Shown here in pieces: positions 10,009-20,172 of a stretch of DNA of 38,654 bases; the first letter of the stretch is position 1; every line of letters begins with the position of its first letter. This stretch comes from Cristatella mucedo. Taxonomy: Eukaryota > Bryozoa > Phylactolaemata > Cristatellidae. Below the pieces are notes generated by a model. It was not told the DNA's origin and ran no database searches. It saw only the letters and a program-made list of their open reading frames with translations. The stretch lies in contig WPIO01000057.1 of NCBI GenBank assembly GCA_009760855.2, forward strand, positions 2,751,501 to 2,790,154, read 5' to 3'. Position numbers and translations under genes: made by a program.

Positions 10009-11550
10009 AAAGCCGACTGAGCCCCTTCTTATTTGACTGTAGGCTTATGTGGTTTAACCAAACGGTTTTGGATTCGATTCATGCAAGCCGAAACTCCTAA
10101 TTGTAAAACGATGCTTGAACACTACCATAACTCAACTTCCGTTATGTAATTTGTTTTGGTAACATTTGATTATCATTTAGTAGCTACATTTACTTTAAAG
10201 TGTTCATTGGATGCCAGTTCTGGGAACACAGGGTGCACAGTAAACATGCTGACGTGTTCAAGGCGGCATGGTGCCTTTCTTATGCAGCTTCTACCGGAAT
10301 ATTAAAAAATGACGTTGCAAAAATGAGCCATTTGCTTAATCTCACGAGCGAATCTGAAATATGCATTAAGTTTAAGCTTTGGAATCATAAACAGCTTATA
10401 TCAAGCTGAATAGAGTGAAACCATGCAAATTACAAGAAATTTTCAGGAACACGATATATTGTACTAGATTGTATGACACTATACAGTGACCCTAATTTTT
10501 CGATCGACCTTTCTGTGAATGATCTGTAACGCGCATAAACATGGTTTAATGTTTTTTGAGTGAGCTCAGCAAATTGTTTAGTATTAGGAATGATTTGCAC
10601 CACATTATTCGCACAATATGAAATCATTGCTGAAAATTAATATTTTCTTAGTATGGTTCGTTGGCAAGCTTTAGGTCCTTAATTTAGCCTGATGCTTCTG
10701 CCTTGAAACTAAGTCACAGAATTTATAAAACAAGCAGCTCGTGTAAGAGCTACCTGAAACCAGAAAGGCGTTCATACTAACCGAAGATTCTTATCATCAT
10801 AAAAAAGAGTAATTGACATTTGCTATGTTCTGTTTGGAGGTCCTGTTATTTCTGCACATGAATTCCCTGATCCACTAATCAAAGGCATACCAATTTACTT
10901 TCATCAGCGGTTTTTACGGCGAATCAGCTATTAGACTTTCTATCCAGTGAAAGTCATCAAGCGGATTTTGCAGATTTCTTCCTCTACCAAATGTGCATTT
11001 TCCATGCCTGAGGCAAACAATTGCATTTTTATTTACCTAGGACTCTGTTAAAGCACGTACGCTAAAGGCAAAGATATATCAGTGGATAAGCAGCCAAACG
11101 CCGTTAAGCCGAACCTCTGCTAGGTGAATCATTTCTCTCTTAGTAACGCTCATATTTAGGCTTCAAATACAGGTGGTCATTGGCCTGCTTTGTTACTTGA
11201 GCAAACCTGCCAGGCTCCTTCAGTTCTAGGCTCGAAATACGATTTGTTAAAGCACTGGCTTGTGATTCAATGTTTTCCCTGTAAGGCTCTCTCAGTCCTA
11301 GGCTTCAAATAGTGGCAGGCAAAGTTCTCCTTTCTGACTTACAATTCATCATAACTAACCGTAATTTCTAAGCTTTAATAGCAGTTGGATTTTAGTTGAG
11401 GCGCACAGTGATTTCCAGACTGCTACCTTATGATTGCCATAATGTGCCTACGGTTTTGCTATCCGTATTGTGAGAGGAATTATTCAACATTTGCATCTAC
11501 ACTAGAAGAGCGAAAAGATAGCTATGCTATCAGTGACGTTCTTCGTTATC
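10009..11550 (-). repeat. Family C repeat, copy 3 (inverted)
   Basis: Its reverse complement matches C copy 1. 10010-10160 matches about 1950-2085 and 10180-10430 matches about 1660-1900 ('gaagctgcataagaaa', 'aaatggctcattt'). The 70-bp array and its flank (11470-11530, 'gtgagaggaattattc', 'agctatgctatcagtg') then follow in the expected order. The frame 10200-10409 lies in this repeat and is not conserved. The inverted orientation shows that C is not a simple head-to-tail satellite. Confidence 0.7.
11085..11400 (-). repeat. Short tandem array, period about 70 bp (inverted)
   Basis: The core 'taggcttcaaata' recurs at about 11157, 11227, 11299 and 11369, spacing 70-72 bp. It is the reverse complement of the units at 1083 and 3426. 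This is the largest number of units (four) seen in one array. Confidence 0.7.
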
Positions 11551-11822
11551 CAGTTTGTGAGTGTCCATCATGGATCGCCGCACATACTTTCGATTTATAA
11601 GCATTAGGAACAAGAACAAAAAAACTGCTATTGTTCGCACCCTGCTTTCTTGTCCTTTTACCAGTTTCTTAGTTTTCGTCACAATCTGCCATCTTTCCTC
11701 GTCTTAGTCGTTAGACATTTGGAACAAAAGGTTTACTACGCTCCATGAGAGTAATAGTTTCTTCACCAACTGCTCGACTGAATTTCGCTGGAAAATGTTG
11801 AGTTGTCATTAACGCGTATTTC

Positions 11823-11856
<34 letters not shown>

Positions 11857-12116
11857 TATATAAATATATATATATATATTTATATTTATATATATACATG
11901 TTATCAAAGCGGTTCCGTATCTAAATAATTTTAGTCGAACTCGGTTACATGACCATGTAAACCTGATTTCGTAAATAAGTGTGGTGAATCTTTCAGTATC
12001 ACCTTTCGTGACTCTTATTTTGAGTACCTAAAGCGTGCAATACAAAGAGCTTCTTAACTTTCGAACATTTAACACTGCAGTCAGTCCCTGACTGGACTAG
12101 GCTGGTATGGAAACAC
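11550..12116. other. No gene; (TA)n tract inside
   Basis: Apart from the (TA)-rich microsatellite at about 11824-11897, nothing is recognisable. The minus frame 11711-11899 is a microsatellite translation. Confidence 0.6.
11824..11897. repeat. (TA)n microsatellite
   Basis: Alternating TA with interruptions ('aagtataaata', 'tttatatttata'). Confidence 0.95.
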
Positions 12117-12245
12117 TAAAAATCGTACATTTGATAAAGAGCTTTCATATTACTTACTCTATTTGTAGGAGCTTTACCATGGCTGCAAACAAAGTACGAT
12201 AGAATAGTTAGTTGCTGCAAGGTCGATAAACAACAAAAAAATCAC
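12117..12245 (-). mobile_element. Family B 3'-tail relic
   Basis: 'tttgataaagagctttcat..ctctatttgtaggagcttta' and 'ctgcaaacaaagtacgatagaatagtta' are an eroded version of the terminus of the adjacent younger B copy (12340-12430). The next 75 bases (12246-12320) weakly resemble plus-strand A around 5330-5395. Confidence 0.6.
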
Positions 12246-12320
12246 GGTTAAAAGCTTCATTCAGATAACCGCTCCTAGATTACTCCTGAATCAGCCATCA
12301 CGTCTGATTTCTATCCAACA

Positions 12321-13275
12321 TAATAATAATAATAATAATATTGCACTTGATAAAGCGCCCTCAGAGAACTTAATCTCTTTCTAGGCGCTTTACATTTGCT
12401 GCAAAGTGATACGCAATAGAATAGTAAGTAAAATCATGCTTGAAAAACAAACAAAATGAATAACATGGTTAGGGGTTACATGCACTGGGTCAGCATGCAA
12501 ATGTGGTTAGTGGCAGCATGAACAGTGTCAGCACGCATAAGCAAATCGAGGACGAATCACAAAGACCCACTAAATGCTGTCCTAAATAGGTATGTTTTTA
12601 AGTTTCTTTTAAATGTGGTCAGGTCAGGGGATGTTCTGATGCAGGTCGGGAGGGAGTTCCAGGCTGTGGGAGCATACGAGCTAAATGCACGGTCTCCAAA
12701 GGATTTAAGGTTTGTACGAGGTATTTCTAGACTGTTGGATTCCGAAAAGCGAGTGGTACGATGCTTTGCCTGATGGGGTAGTATATCTGAAAGATAAGCT
12801 GGAGCCATAGAATGAAGAGACCTAAAAGTGAGCGACAAAACCTTGAAGTCAATCCGTTGCTTGACTGGTAACCAGTGCAGGTCGGCGAGAAGTGGAGTAA
12901 TGTGGCAACTGCGACGCTCACGACAGACAAGCCTAGCTGCAGAGTTTTGCACCAGCTGCAATCGCCTGATCGCACATGCTGGTAGGCCAGTAAGCAGTGA
13001 GTTGCAGAAGTCGAGACGAGATGTCACGAATGCATGGACCAACTTGGACGTGGTATCCTTATCTAAACAAGCCCGAATTTTAGCAATGTTATGAAGCTGA
13101 AAATAGGCTGATTTGACTGTGGAGCTGATGTGGTCGTCTAACGAGAGGTCGCTTTGGAATATGACACCTAGATTTCGAGCTGATGCAACTGGAGATATGC
13201 TGGCAGAGCCAATTTTGAAAGTCAGCCTTTCCAATTTCTGAATAACACTAGGTTTGCCCATAACTAGATACATGA
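12321..13275 (-). mobile_element. Family B non-LTR retrotransposon, 5'-truncated, youngest copy
   Basis: Minus-strand element whose sense 3' end is (ATT)n, seen on the plus strand as 'ataataataataataat' at about 12321-12341. It is preceded by the conserved 'aaagcgccctcagagaac..tctttctaggcgctttac' terminal segment. The coding part is intact, and the element stops abruptly at about 13275 by 5' truncation. Many older relics of the same end occur in the window (16130, 16600, 17110, 19905, 21870, 33690), so B has been active over a long time. I saw no clear target-site duplication. Confidence 0.85.
12557..13273 (-). CDS. C-terminal part of CR1/L2-like reverse transcriptase polyprotein (family B)
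   Basis: Open frame of 238 codons, unbroken from the truncation point to its stop, encoding the region after the RT catalytic core. It shows the 'ARNLGVIFQSDLSLDDHI' segment near its N-terminus, a 'SRLDFCNSLLTGLP' stretch about residue 90, 'LHWLPVKQRIDFKVL' about residue 130, 'AWNSLP' about residue 205, and the family-typical ending 'TFKRNLKTYLF'. The catalytic YADD region and the endonuclease lie upstream of the truncation and are absent, so the product cannot retrotranspose. Other frames over the same bases (12525-12773, 12828-13094, 12727-12975) are shadows. The lack of stops indicates a recent insertion rather than selection. Confidence 0.85.
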   Translation of the reverse strand: MYLVMGKPSVIQKLERLTFKIGSASISPVASARNLGVIFQSDLSLDDHISSTVKSAYFQLHNIAKIRACLDKDTTSKLVHAFVTSRLDFCNSLLTGLPACAIRRLQLVQNSAARLVCRERRSCHITPLLADLHWLPVKQRIDFKVLSLTFRSLHSMAPAYLSDILPHQAKHRTTRFSESNSLEIPRTNLKSFGDRAFSSYAPTAWNSLPTCIRTSPDLTTFKRNLKTYLFRTAFSGSL

Positions 13276-14400
13276 ATTGAATCTTTGACTAGTTCCCACG
13301 TAATAGGCGGGTCAATAAAAATAGCACCTTTTTTAAAATCACTAAGCAGCTCAACTAAATGCTGAGCTGAGACTATAAACTCGAGGGTAAACATTCGCTA
13401 TGACCAGCTAGAGCAAAGATCAAGCCATTTAGGCAAGCGAACTGCTCGATCGCAAAATGTTGTAATTCTCTTTGAGAAATGACAGTGATGTGCAAACGCT
13501 CCGAGTATTTGGTGATGCGAAAACATCTTTAATGAGCAAAGTGGTCATGCCTGATGGATAGCCGGTGCTATAGAAGTCACTGTAAGCCAGACGGATGATC
13601 TAAATATCAATTGCATACTCGTTTGAGAGACAGTGGAAACCGACGAAATCCGGTTGTTACAGCAGAAGCTAGCCGTTTGACAATGTGGGTTATGGTTCCA
13701 TGCAGCTTCCGAAAGTGCTTTTAAAGAGGGCCATTGCTCCGAGCGAGCTATACAAATGCACTATCACTAATATTAGTATCATACAAGCTTCAGGTATAAT
13801 TTTACCAACTCTTATTTATGCTACAGTGAGCTGTGTTGGCTTGAGTAAGCCATGAAACCTTGACCTGGTTGCGAGCTGGGATGTCGTATTACTCATTTCT
13901 ACTGAGGCTAGCCGGCACATTTACCCTAGTGATGATTATCTTTATCTATTAGGATAAACGGTGTCCTGAAGCCGCTCCGGCAAACAGTCGAAGTATCATT
14001 TGCTTGGTGATTGTTCCATAGGATGAGGGTATGATAGCTTCGTATTAAAACCTAGCAAATACAAAGGTTATGCTGACAAATGACTCTTTACTATTACAAA
14101 TTGTTTAAATACTGCAGCTATCACTTAATTAATCTCCTACTTTATAAAAAATGACAAGTACGTAAGAGCTATCGGCAGTTCTATAGTAGAAAGTAACTTT
14201 CCTATTAAATAACCAAGAACAAATAATGAGAATATTTCACGATTGTGTTGGTCTCCCTTTTGCTTTTATGTGAGGAACTGTGGAGACAATCGTGTGACGA
14301 GGAAAATCTACTTAAAATGCGTTCGATTTGAATACAACAGAGCCTGATCGAAGCTTTCTATTAGCAATATTATTCTTAATGAACCAAAAGGTTATGAAAA
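13276..14400. other. No recognisable gene
   Basis: No domain or RNA gene seen. 13640-13740 has faint similarity to 26160-26260 (possible older B upstream sequence), too weak to call. Confidence 0.4.
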
Positions 14401-15037
14401 CTGCCACTTAAAGCTTCTAAGTTCATCAGGAGCTAATCCCTACCTCCCAGGTAATAGGATCAGGTCTGTTTCGTTAATGAAGTGAAATAGAGAAAGTTCA
14501 TTTAAAAAATATTGGTAATTGGCACGGTTTAAATGTATCCACCTTCATATAATATGTTCATAATTCAACCCTAAAATAAATGCACGTGTCACATTTAATC
14601 GTGAGGTTATGCAAGAGGCTCAGTTTTGCAAAAGATTTTTTATCTATTCAGGTCAATGCTGTCGAAGGTTTGCACCGAGCTGCCTCTAACAAGTCCGCAT
14701 GTTTAGTTTACAACCTGTATTACGAGCAGCCGTCTAATGAACCTCTAAAAGTAAATGTGAGCTAAAAAAAGACAACGGAATGTTAGAAAATCAAAAAAAA
14801 CGTTGACAAATTGGAAGTTGAGTAATGGCTGCATTCAAGCATTGGTGCACAAATAGGATCTTCGGCCTGAAGGAATATAATCCAAAACGTCTTGGTCGGA
14901 CCACCAAAGCATACAGACAAAGAAGCAGGGGCTCTGTCAGCTTTAGTGGAGCAACCGTCTGACCTCGAAAAGTTGCCACATGCTGGTAATGAAGTTCCGG
15001 GTATTTACTAAGGTAGCCAAACCTGGATATCTGTGTT

Positions 15038-15432
15038 GTTTGGTTCATACATGAGAGAGAGCCAGCCGATGAACAACACCAACGGTTCATTATACAAGGC
15101 ATGGAGCAGCAAGATGCACGACTGCCTTCGCCCCCTTCTCTCACTCTAGTGCCCTCCACTCCTCCAGTCCCTCGGTTGACCCTGATGATTCATCGAGAGC
15201 CACAACGGTGCAGTGGCCGACCTTGATGCTGAATCCAGCATCTGGACACCAGCTTGTCACTGGCCTGTATGCTTTCCAACTCCCAGCCGGACAAGAGCAG
15301 TGCACCGGCCGACCCTGATGGTGAATTCACCATCTGGCCACCAGCTGGTTACACGCCTGTGTCCATGCCACATCACAGGCAGGCCACATACGTACATGCC
15401 AGCTACAATCTGTAGGTTTTTCTCGTTTGGTT
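15038..15432. mobile_element. 379-bp insertion of unknown class with 8-bp target duplication
   Basis: The insert 15046-15424 is flanked by GTTTGGTT at 15038-15045 and 15425-15432. Sister C copies at about 2187-2200, 18722-18735 and 33165-33180 run straight through, so the insertion and the duplicated octamer are read directly by comparison. The insert is more GC-rich than its surroundings. It contains a 92-bp partial tandem repeat (units from 15215 and 15307) with hairpins. No terminal inverted repeats, no poly-A end and no polymerase III boxes were recognised. An 8-bp duplication is typical of hAT-type DNA transposons, but the ends do not look like hAT. The overlapping 81-codon frame 15213-15458 runs past the insert edge and is unlikely to be coding. 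Confidence 0.6.
15215..15390. repeat. 92-bp tandem repeat with hairpins
   Basis: 'ggccgacc.tgatg.tgaat' starts at 15215 and 15307. Each unit holds a perfect 7-bp stem with a 4-nt loop: GATGCTG-AATC-CAGCATC (15225-15242) and GATGGTG-AATT-CACCATC (15317-15334). A smaller related stem (GATG-ATT-CATC) lies at 15184-15194. Confidence 0.7.
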
Positions 15433-16129
15433 GCTTGCTTACGGTCCGTTCTTATTAAATGCATTGCTCAAAGGAGAATTTTAAAGTATCTGCACGGATG
15501 AATGCTAGCAACATTCACCACACGTCTAAACCTCAGCAAACCCTCTCTCTTTACCATCACTGAGAACGTGGATATCTTTAATAAGCAGGCTCGCATACAT
15601 TTAGCTGTTTGTGGCAACCGTTTGAAGAACTAAGGATGAAAAATAGCATCACCTGATTCCACCGTCAATTAAATGAACCAACCACTCACCTTGGAGTAAT
15701 CGACGACAGCTTAAGCTACGATGACGATATGGATACAACCGCATTAGATACAGGGAATAAGTCAGTTGCTTTAACAATATTGATCATATTTCGTACTTTT
15801 CAGTTCGAAAAAAATCTCAAACTCGGTCACACGGTGCATTAACCTGGTTGAAATAACACTTATACCATCGTGTTAAATGTAATTCGTTTGTCTGTCAGAC
15901 TTTATTTATGAAAGCAGTGCACATTGTCCCAAGAGGTTTTTTTAAATTTTGTTGCCGTTTTTTTTTTATTCTCACAGTTACCTATTGAAAAGCTGTCCTT
16001 TAATTCACCATGAAGTTTGCGTTCACACTATCTAACTGTATTTTCCGTTGAAACCAAATGAGTCCACTATAAGGCTGCTACGACTATTGACCAAACACGT
16101 TATTCTGGCCAGAGAGTTCTTAGAAATAT

Positions 16130-16235
16130 TATTAGTTTATTTTGTAAATCACCCTTAGAGAACTACATGTCTTTATAGGCACTTTTGCCATTGATGTTTG
16201 CAAAATTGTGTTACAACTTAACAATCGAAGAATAA
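16130..16235 (-). mobile_element. Family B 3'-tail relic
   Basis: 'tttgtaaatcacccttagagaact..tctttataggcac' matches the B terminus (minus orientation). It sits at the right end of C copy 4; the same B-tail-like segment follows C at 33690 and 20570. Confidence 0.5.
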
Positions 16236-16580
16236 AAGTGCTGTCGGACAGTTAGGAGTCCCAAGGGACACCATATTTCAGAGGTTCCTAGGATGATCTT
16301 TGTCCTCTAACAACAATAAATCTGAGTCTCCCACAGAGATTGGACCGAGAGGCCAAAATTTTTTCAGATTGTTCTTAGCCTTCACAAAAAAATAGCGCGA
16401 ACAATAAAAGCTACCTTGAAGCAAGGCTACTCCGACCTGAAAATTTACAGCAACAAAAGAATAAAATCGATATAACAAGCGTTGTTTTTTATAAGCCAAA
16501 ACATACCGAGTAAAAAACCCACAACTTTCTCCAAAATTCAAATTCACAGTCAGAGTAGCAATAGAAACCAAACTCATAAA
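16236..16580 (+). other. Unassigned; possible decayed helix-turn-helix segment
   Basis: The plus frame at about 16236-16345 reads AVGQLGVPRDTIFQRFLG, then a stop, then an S/N-rich stretch and 'GPRG'. The spacing of A..LGVPR.T..RRL resembles the helix-turn-helix of pogo/psq-type transposases. A shorter match ('gcagtcggtcagcttgg') occurs at 24608. The minus 99-codon frame at 16278-16577 covers the same bases and has no recognisable domain. Confidence 0.25.
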
Positions 16581-16599
16581 CGTGTAAATGTGTTTGAAA

Positions 16600-17005
16600 A
16601 ATCGGTATGCATTAAATATAGCGCCCTTGGAGAAGGAACATTGTTTCCAGACGCTTTACGTTTGAAACACAAGAAGCACAATTTAATGGTAGTACTTGCA
16701 TGTGGAACGAGCAACAAGCGTACTTGGCAAGGAGTGACGTGCACAAGGTCAGCATGCAAATTAGGTTAATGGCAGCATTTGCAGCTTAAGAACACATAAA
16801 CTGATACGGGACCAAATACATGGAACAACTAAATGCGTTTGTAAGTAGATGCGTTCCTTCTTTCTTTATAAATTTAAATAAGTTAAAAGACATGTTGAAG
16901 CAAGTCGGGAGTGAGTGCCAGGCTTTGGGAGCATGCAAACTAAAGGTGATGTATCCGAACTATTTGAGATTCGTCAACTAAATGACTATAGTACAATATA
17001 TGCTA
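16600..17005 (-). mobile_element. Family B relic
   Basis: Collinear with the 3' part of the young B copy. Matches include 'atagcgcccttggagaa', 'caaggtcagcatgcaaatta', 'caagtcgggagtgagtgccaggct' and 'gggagcatgcaaactaaa' (against 12490-12680). The coding frame is destroyed. Confidence 0.8.
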
Positions 17006-17109
17006 CTCTAAATAACGGTAAGCTTCGTTAATTAGATTCAATCAGCTTCACGTTGAACCGAATGTTTTTTTGGCAGCCTCAAATGCCTATGATAGTAGTG
17101 CACACTTGA

Positions 17110-18480
17110 TTAATATATTAGTAATAGAACCATAATTAATGAGCAATCAGAGAACTCGATACCTTTTTAGGCACTTGGAAATTCATGAAAAGAGAGCTAC
17201 ACTGCATGGCTACGAGCAGCCTGCTCAATGAACAGCTGCCCTAACCAGGTTGGTGGTTACACGAAGAGGAACACCGTGTTTATGTGGTTAGTGGCACGAT
17301 GTTCTTTGTCTGTCTGCTCAAGCTCACACAAGATGAATCTCATGGATGCACTGGATGCTGGAATAAATACGTGTTTAGGTTAGTTTCGAACAAAGTCGAG
17401 TTAGGGAATGGCTTGACAAATGTAATGTAATGCATCTCCGTCTGTCACTGCACAATGTCATAACCACCACTTGGGTGTTATGGAGGAGAGTTTTGTATTG
17501 CCCACTCACAGCCTAAGCGGCTTTCGTTACACATTCGGCAGTTAAAAGACTTTGTCTCATGCAACAAAGAGAAGATAATAGGCTTAGCAAAGTCAATATA
17601 GCAGTTGTGGTAGTGAATAGAATAAAAGTAGCAGCTCAGGACCGCTAAAAAAAATGAGCCATAGTAGTCAGTAGTAGAGTAGTTGACGTTGCCTACAAAT
17701 TTTGGAAGCGATTTTCTCAGTCTTGGACCTGAAGAAATGGAGTTTCTGTCACAAAAGTTCATTTAGTGCAGGATTGGGACAACCAAGTTAGCGACCACAC
17801 TGGACCTGTGGCCTGGAACGGGCTGAAACATGGTGCAGCAGTTCAGCTTGCTACGCAGCAGCCAAGACGTGGCCGAACTTGTGGGTCAGCGTTAAAACCA
17901 GATTTAGAATAAAATAAAAGCAGGGTATCCAAAGGATGCGACGTTTGTACGAAGTTCAGGTATATGATAAGATTCCGAAAAGCAGGCTGCATGGCCTGCT
18001 TGGGGTAGGCATTCGATAGGTTGACTGAAGCTGGACGATGAAGTTACTGAAAAAGTAAGTTGCGGCACTTTGAAGTCGATGCATTGCTTGACTATGGACT
18101 ATTGCAGGTCTTTGAGTTTTAGTTTGATGTAGCACCCTTGAAATTATCAGGAGAAGTAGATGGCTGTAGCATTAGGCAACGTCTGTAAACAGTGATTGCA
18201 CCGGCTGGCAGAGCAGTAACCTGTGAGTTAGTGAAGTCCAACTGGATGTCACAAACCTACTGGTCTACTTCAATGCAAAATAACTATTTAACCAACTCCT
18301 CATTTTAGTGATGATATGTTGCCAAAAGCCAGCTGAGTTCTCTGGCGCCGATGTAGTCCTCTTAAAATTGGCCCAATAAAACATCACGACACCTATTATT
18401 CGCTCCCTTTGCAGCAAACATTAAGTACGAAGAAAGAGATTAGGCTCTCTGAGGGTGCTGCATCAAGTGCATTGTTTTTA
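17110..18480 (-). mobile_element. Family B relic, split by a nested A insertion
   Basis: 17110-17415 matches the B 3' end (tail 'taatatattagtaatag', then 'gcaatcagagaactcgatacc'). 17920-18480 continues the same element further toward its 5' side: 'tccaaaggatgcgacgtttgtacgaag' matches 12697-12722, and 18200-18400 matches 12950-13180. The coding frame is destroyed. The interruption is the A insertion at 17419-17897. Confidence 0.8.
17419..17897 (-). mobile_element. Family A insertion nested in a B relic
   Basis: The tail 'tgtaatgtaatg' (two units) is followed by 'catctccgtctgtcactgcac' and the minus frame 17478-17762. That frame matches the A C-terminal region ('SSGPRL.KSLP', 'GCEWAIQNSP'). 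The insert ends about 17897 after 'cttgtgggtcagcgtta'. Minus-strand, 5' truncated, diverged. Confidence 0.85.
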
Positions 18481-18529
18481 TTATTGAAAATGCAATCAAA
18501 TTGATATGCTAAGAGGGTGGAATTTGAGT

Positions 18530-18810
18530 GTAGGAACTAATATATTTCGGCCTGTATGAATCGATTTCCAGGCGTTTTTGTGGGATCATCGAAGCCTGGG
18601 GCCTAATAAGCCGGGGCTCAGTCAGCCTTAGTAGAGAAAACGTTTGACCTAGTAAAGTCGCAACCTTCTGGCCCTGAAATTTGTGCTATTTATTAAGGGA
18701 GCCAAGCCAAGAGATATCTAGGTTCTCTGGTCGCTAGCTTACTTACGGTCGGCTCTGGGGAAATCGGTCATTCGTTCGATGAAAGTATCTGCACGACATG
18801 GGGGTTACAA
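18530..18810 (+). repeat. Family C fragment, copy 5a
   Basis: Close match to 1997-2260: 'tttcggcctgtatgaatcgatttcc', and 'gctatttattaagggagccaagcc' through 'gagatatctaggt' to 'cttacggtcg'. It lacks the 379-bp insertion. Confidence 0.8.
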
Positions 18811-19285
18811 ATTACATCCCTACATAATTGACACTCAGTAAATGCTCGTGTGCTAAGGCTATTGCTTTCTGAATTGAAATTTTATGTTTCTCACCGTCAT
18901 TTCTAAGATTTAAATACTGGTGGTCGAAGCTCCGCTTTGTGACTGGATATTCTCTGTAAGCCACCAGCAGTGCTAAGCTTGAAGTACTCGGTTTCAAATC
19001 CCAGCTTTACAACTGGATATTCCATCTGATGGTTCGTCAGTTGTAGACTTGAACTACTGGTGGTCAGAGCTCTGCTTTGTTACTGAAAAAATCATCATGA
19101 GGCACAGTCCACTCCTCCCCTAAAAAGTGGATTCGTTACAGCCAAGGTTCAGAGAAATCTCAAATTGGTTTCCGATTGACTGTGATATGTTGTCAATATC
19201 TTGACAACCTGTAATGTGAGAGGAATAAATCAGAATCGCATTGGAACTAAAAGAGCAAAACAAAGCTATGCGATCAGGTACGGGC
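18811..19285 (-). repeat. Family C fragment, copy 5b (inverted) with about 70-bp array
   Basis: Array units start near 18907, 18977 and 19048 ('ctaag.tt.aa.tactgg', then 'ctttgtgactggatattc'), spacing 70-71 bp. The flank 19210-19275 ('gtgagaggaataaatc', 'aagctatgcgatcagg') matches the reverse complement of 3155-3240. It abuts copy 5a, so orientation flips at about 18810. Confidence 0.7.
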
Positions 19286-19904
19286 TAGACTATATCTTTT
19301 TAAATGCTCGTGATACATCTTAGGGTATAATTTTGATTATTGGTACTAGGAATGATGAAACTGGCTTTGTTTGCCGACTCCTGTCTCGGCCTTGTGGTAC
19401 CTTCTGCATTATCTTGCCTACACTAGCAGCTGTCCCCTGCTTAATCATAAAATAATTACCATTATTATCAATAATAATAACTACTTTTGCATTAATGGTT
19501 ATCACATGCTGCAGCGATACTGTCATCAGCACTTAGATTTAGTAGGTGCCTTTTCAGTTTCCAAGCCAAATCAAAATTTTATTGATACAGCCGTTCCTGA
19601 AATATGTAGATAGTTACTTGTTTAGGTGGGAAATTCAAGAAACCATCAATATTCTTATTGAGCATAAAAACGTGATTAGTGCAGGCTAAGACCTTCTTAT
19701 AAATGAAACTTTTAAAGTCTAGTCAGCTGGCAGAGACGTAAAATTAACTCCTATTGCATGGTAATGGCCAAATACTAGCATCTCCTTTTAAAACAAAACA
19801 GTTTTCACTCCGAAAAAAAAACGTGGAGTCGTAAAAGCCTGCTGCAGTTCCATCATACAATCGTCAAGCTTGTGAAAATGTTGCCTACACCACTGATATT
19901 TAAT
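19286..19904. other. No gene; short A relic inside
   Basis: Mostly unassigned, with short AAT-rich stretches near 19465-19480. 19695-19800 is listed separately as an A fragment. The frames 19320-19532 (minus) and 19371-19613 have no support. Confidence 0.45.
19695..19800 (-). mobile_element. Family A fragment
   Basis: 'aaatgaaacttttaaagtctagtcagctg' and 'gcatggtaatggcca..tagcatctccttttaaaac' match 28600-28700 of the full A copy. Confidence 0.6.
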
Positions 19905-20172
19905 AACAATATTATTGGAGCACTTAATGAAGCACCCTTTGTGAACTCAATCTATTTCAGTTCTCCTAAAATTCACTGCAAATGGAAACGTGATTGAACG
20001 TGAGAATTCTCATGCTTGGTAAACAATATTAAAGACATGGTTACTAGTGACATGCATAGGGTCAGCTGGCAATTACGATTTGCCAGCATGTACAGTGTCA
20101 TTATGCATAAGCTAATCAAGTACGAATAACCGGGCCTAACTAAATATTTACCTAAATGGGTGTTTTTGGGTT
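19905..20172 (-). mobile_element. Family B relic
   Basis: 'taataacaatattattggagcac', 'gcaccctttgtgaactcaatct', 'gacatgcatagggtcag', 'cagtgtcattatgcataagc' and 'taaatgggtgttttt' follow the order of 12321-12600. It ends at about 20172, where C-type sequence begins, suggesting 5' truncation at that point. Confidence 0.8.

Larger units (their letters stand above)
14400..16130 (+). repeat. Family C repeat, copy 4 (holds a 379-bp insertion)
   Basis: 14430-15037 matches about 1580-2195 and 32570-33180 ('aatatgttcata', 'gaaagttcatttaaa', 'cttcggcctga'). 15425-15760 matches 2198-2540 ('agtatctgcacggat', 'gtttgaagaac'), and 15850-16120 matches 33450-33700. No array of 70-bp units was seen in this copy, which starts downstream of it. 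The frames 14580-14765 and 14791-15159 (minus) are not conserved, and the latter crosses an insertion boundary. Confidence 0.7.

Noticed and set aside
14791-15159. 122-codon minus frame
   Set aside because: Runs across the edge of the 379-bp insertion and into family-C sequence, so it is a chance fusion.
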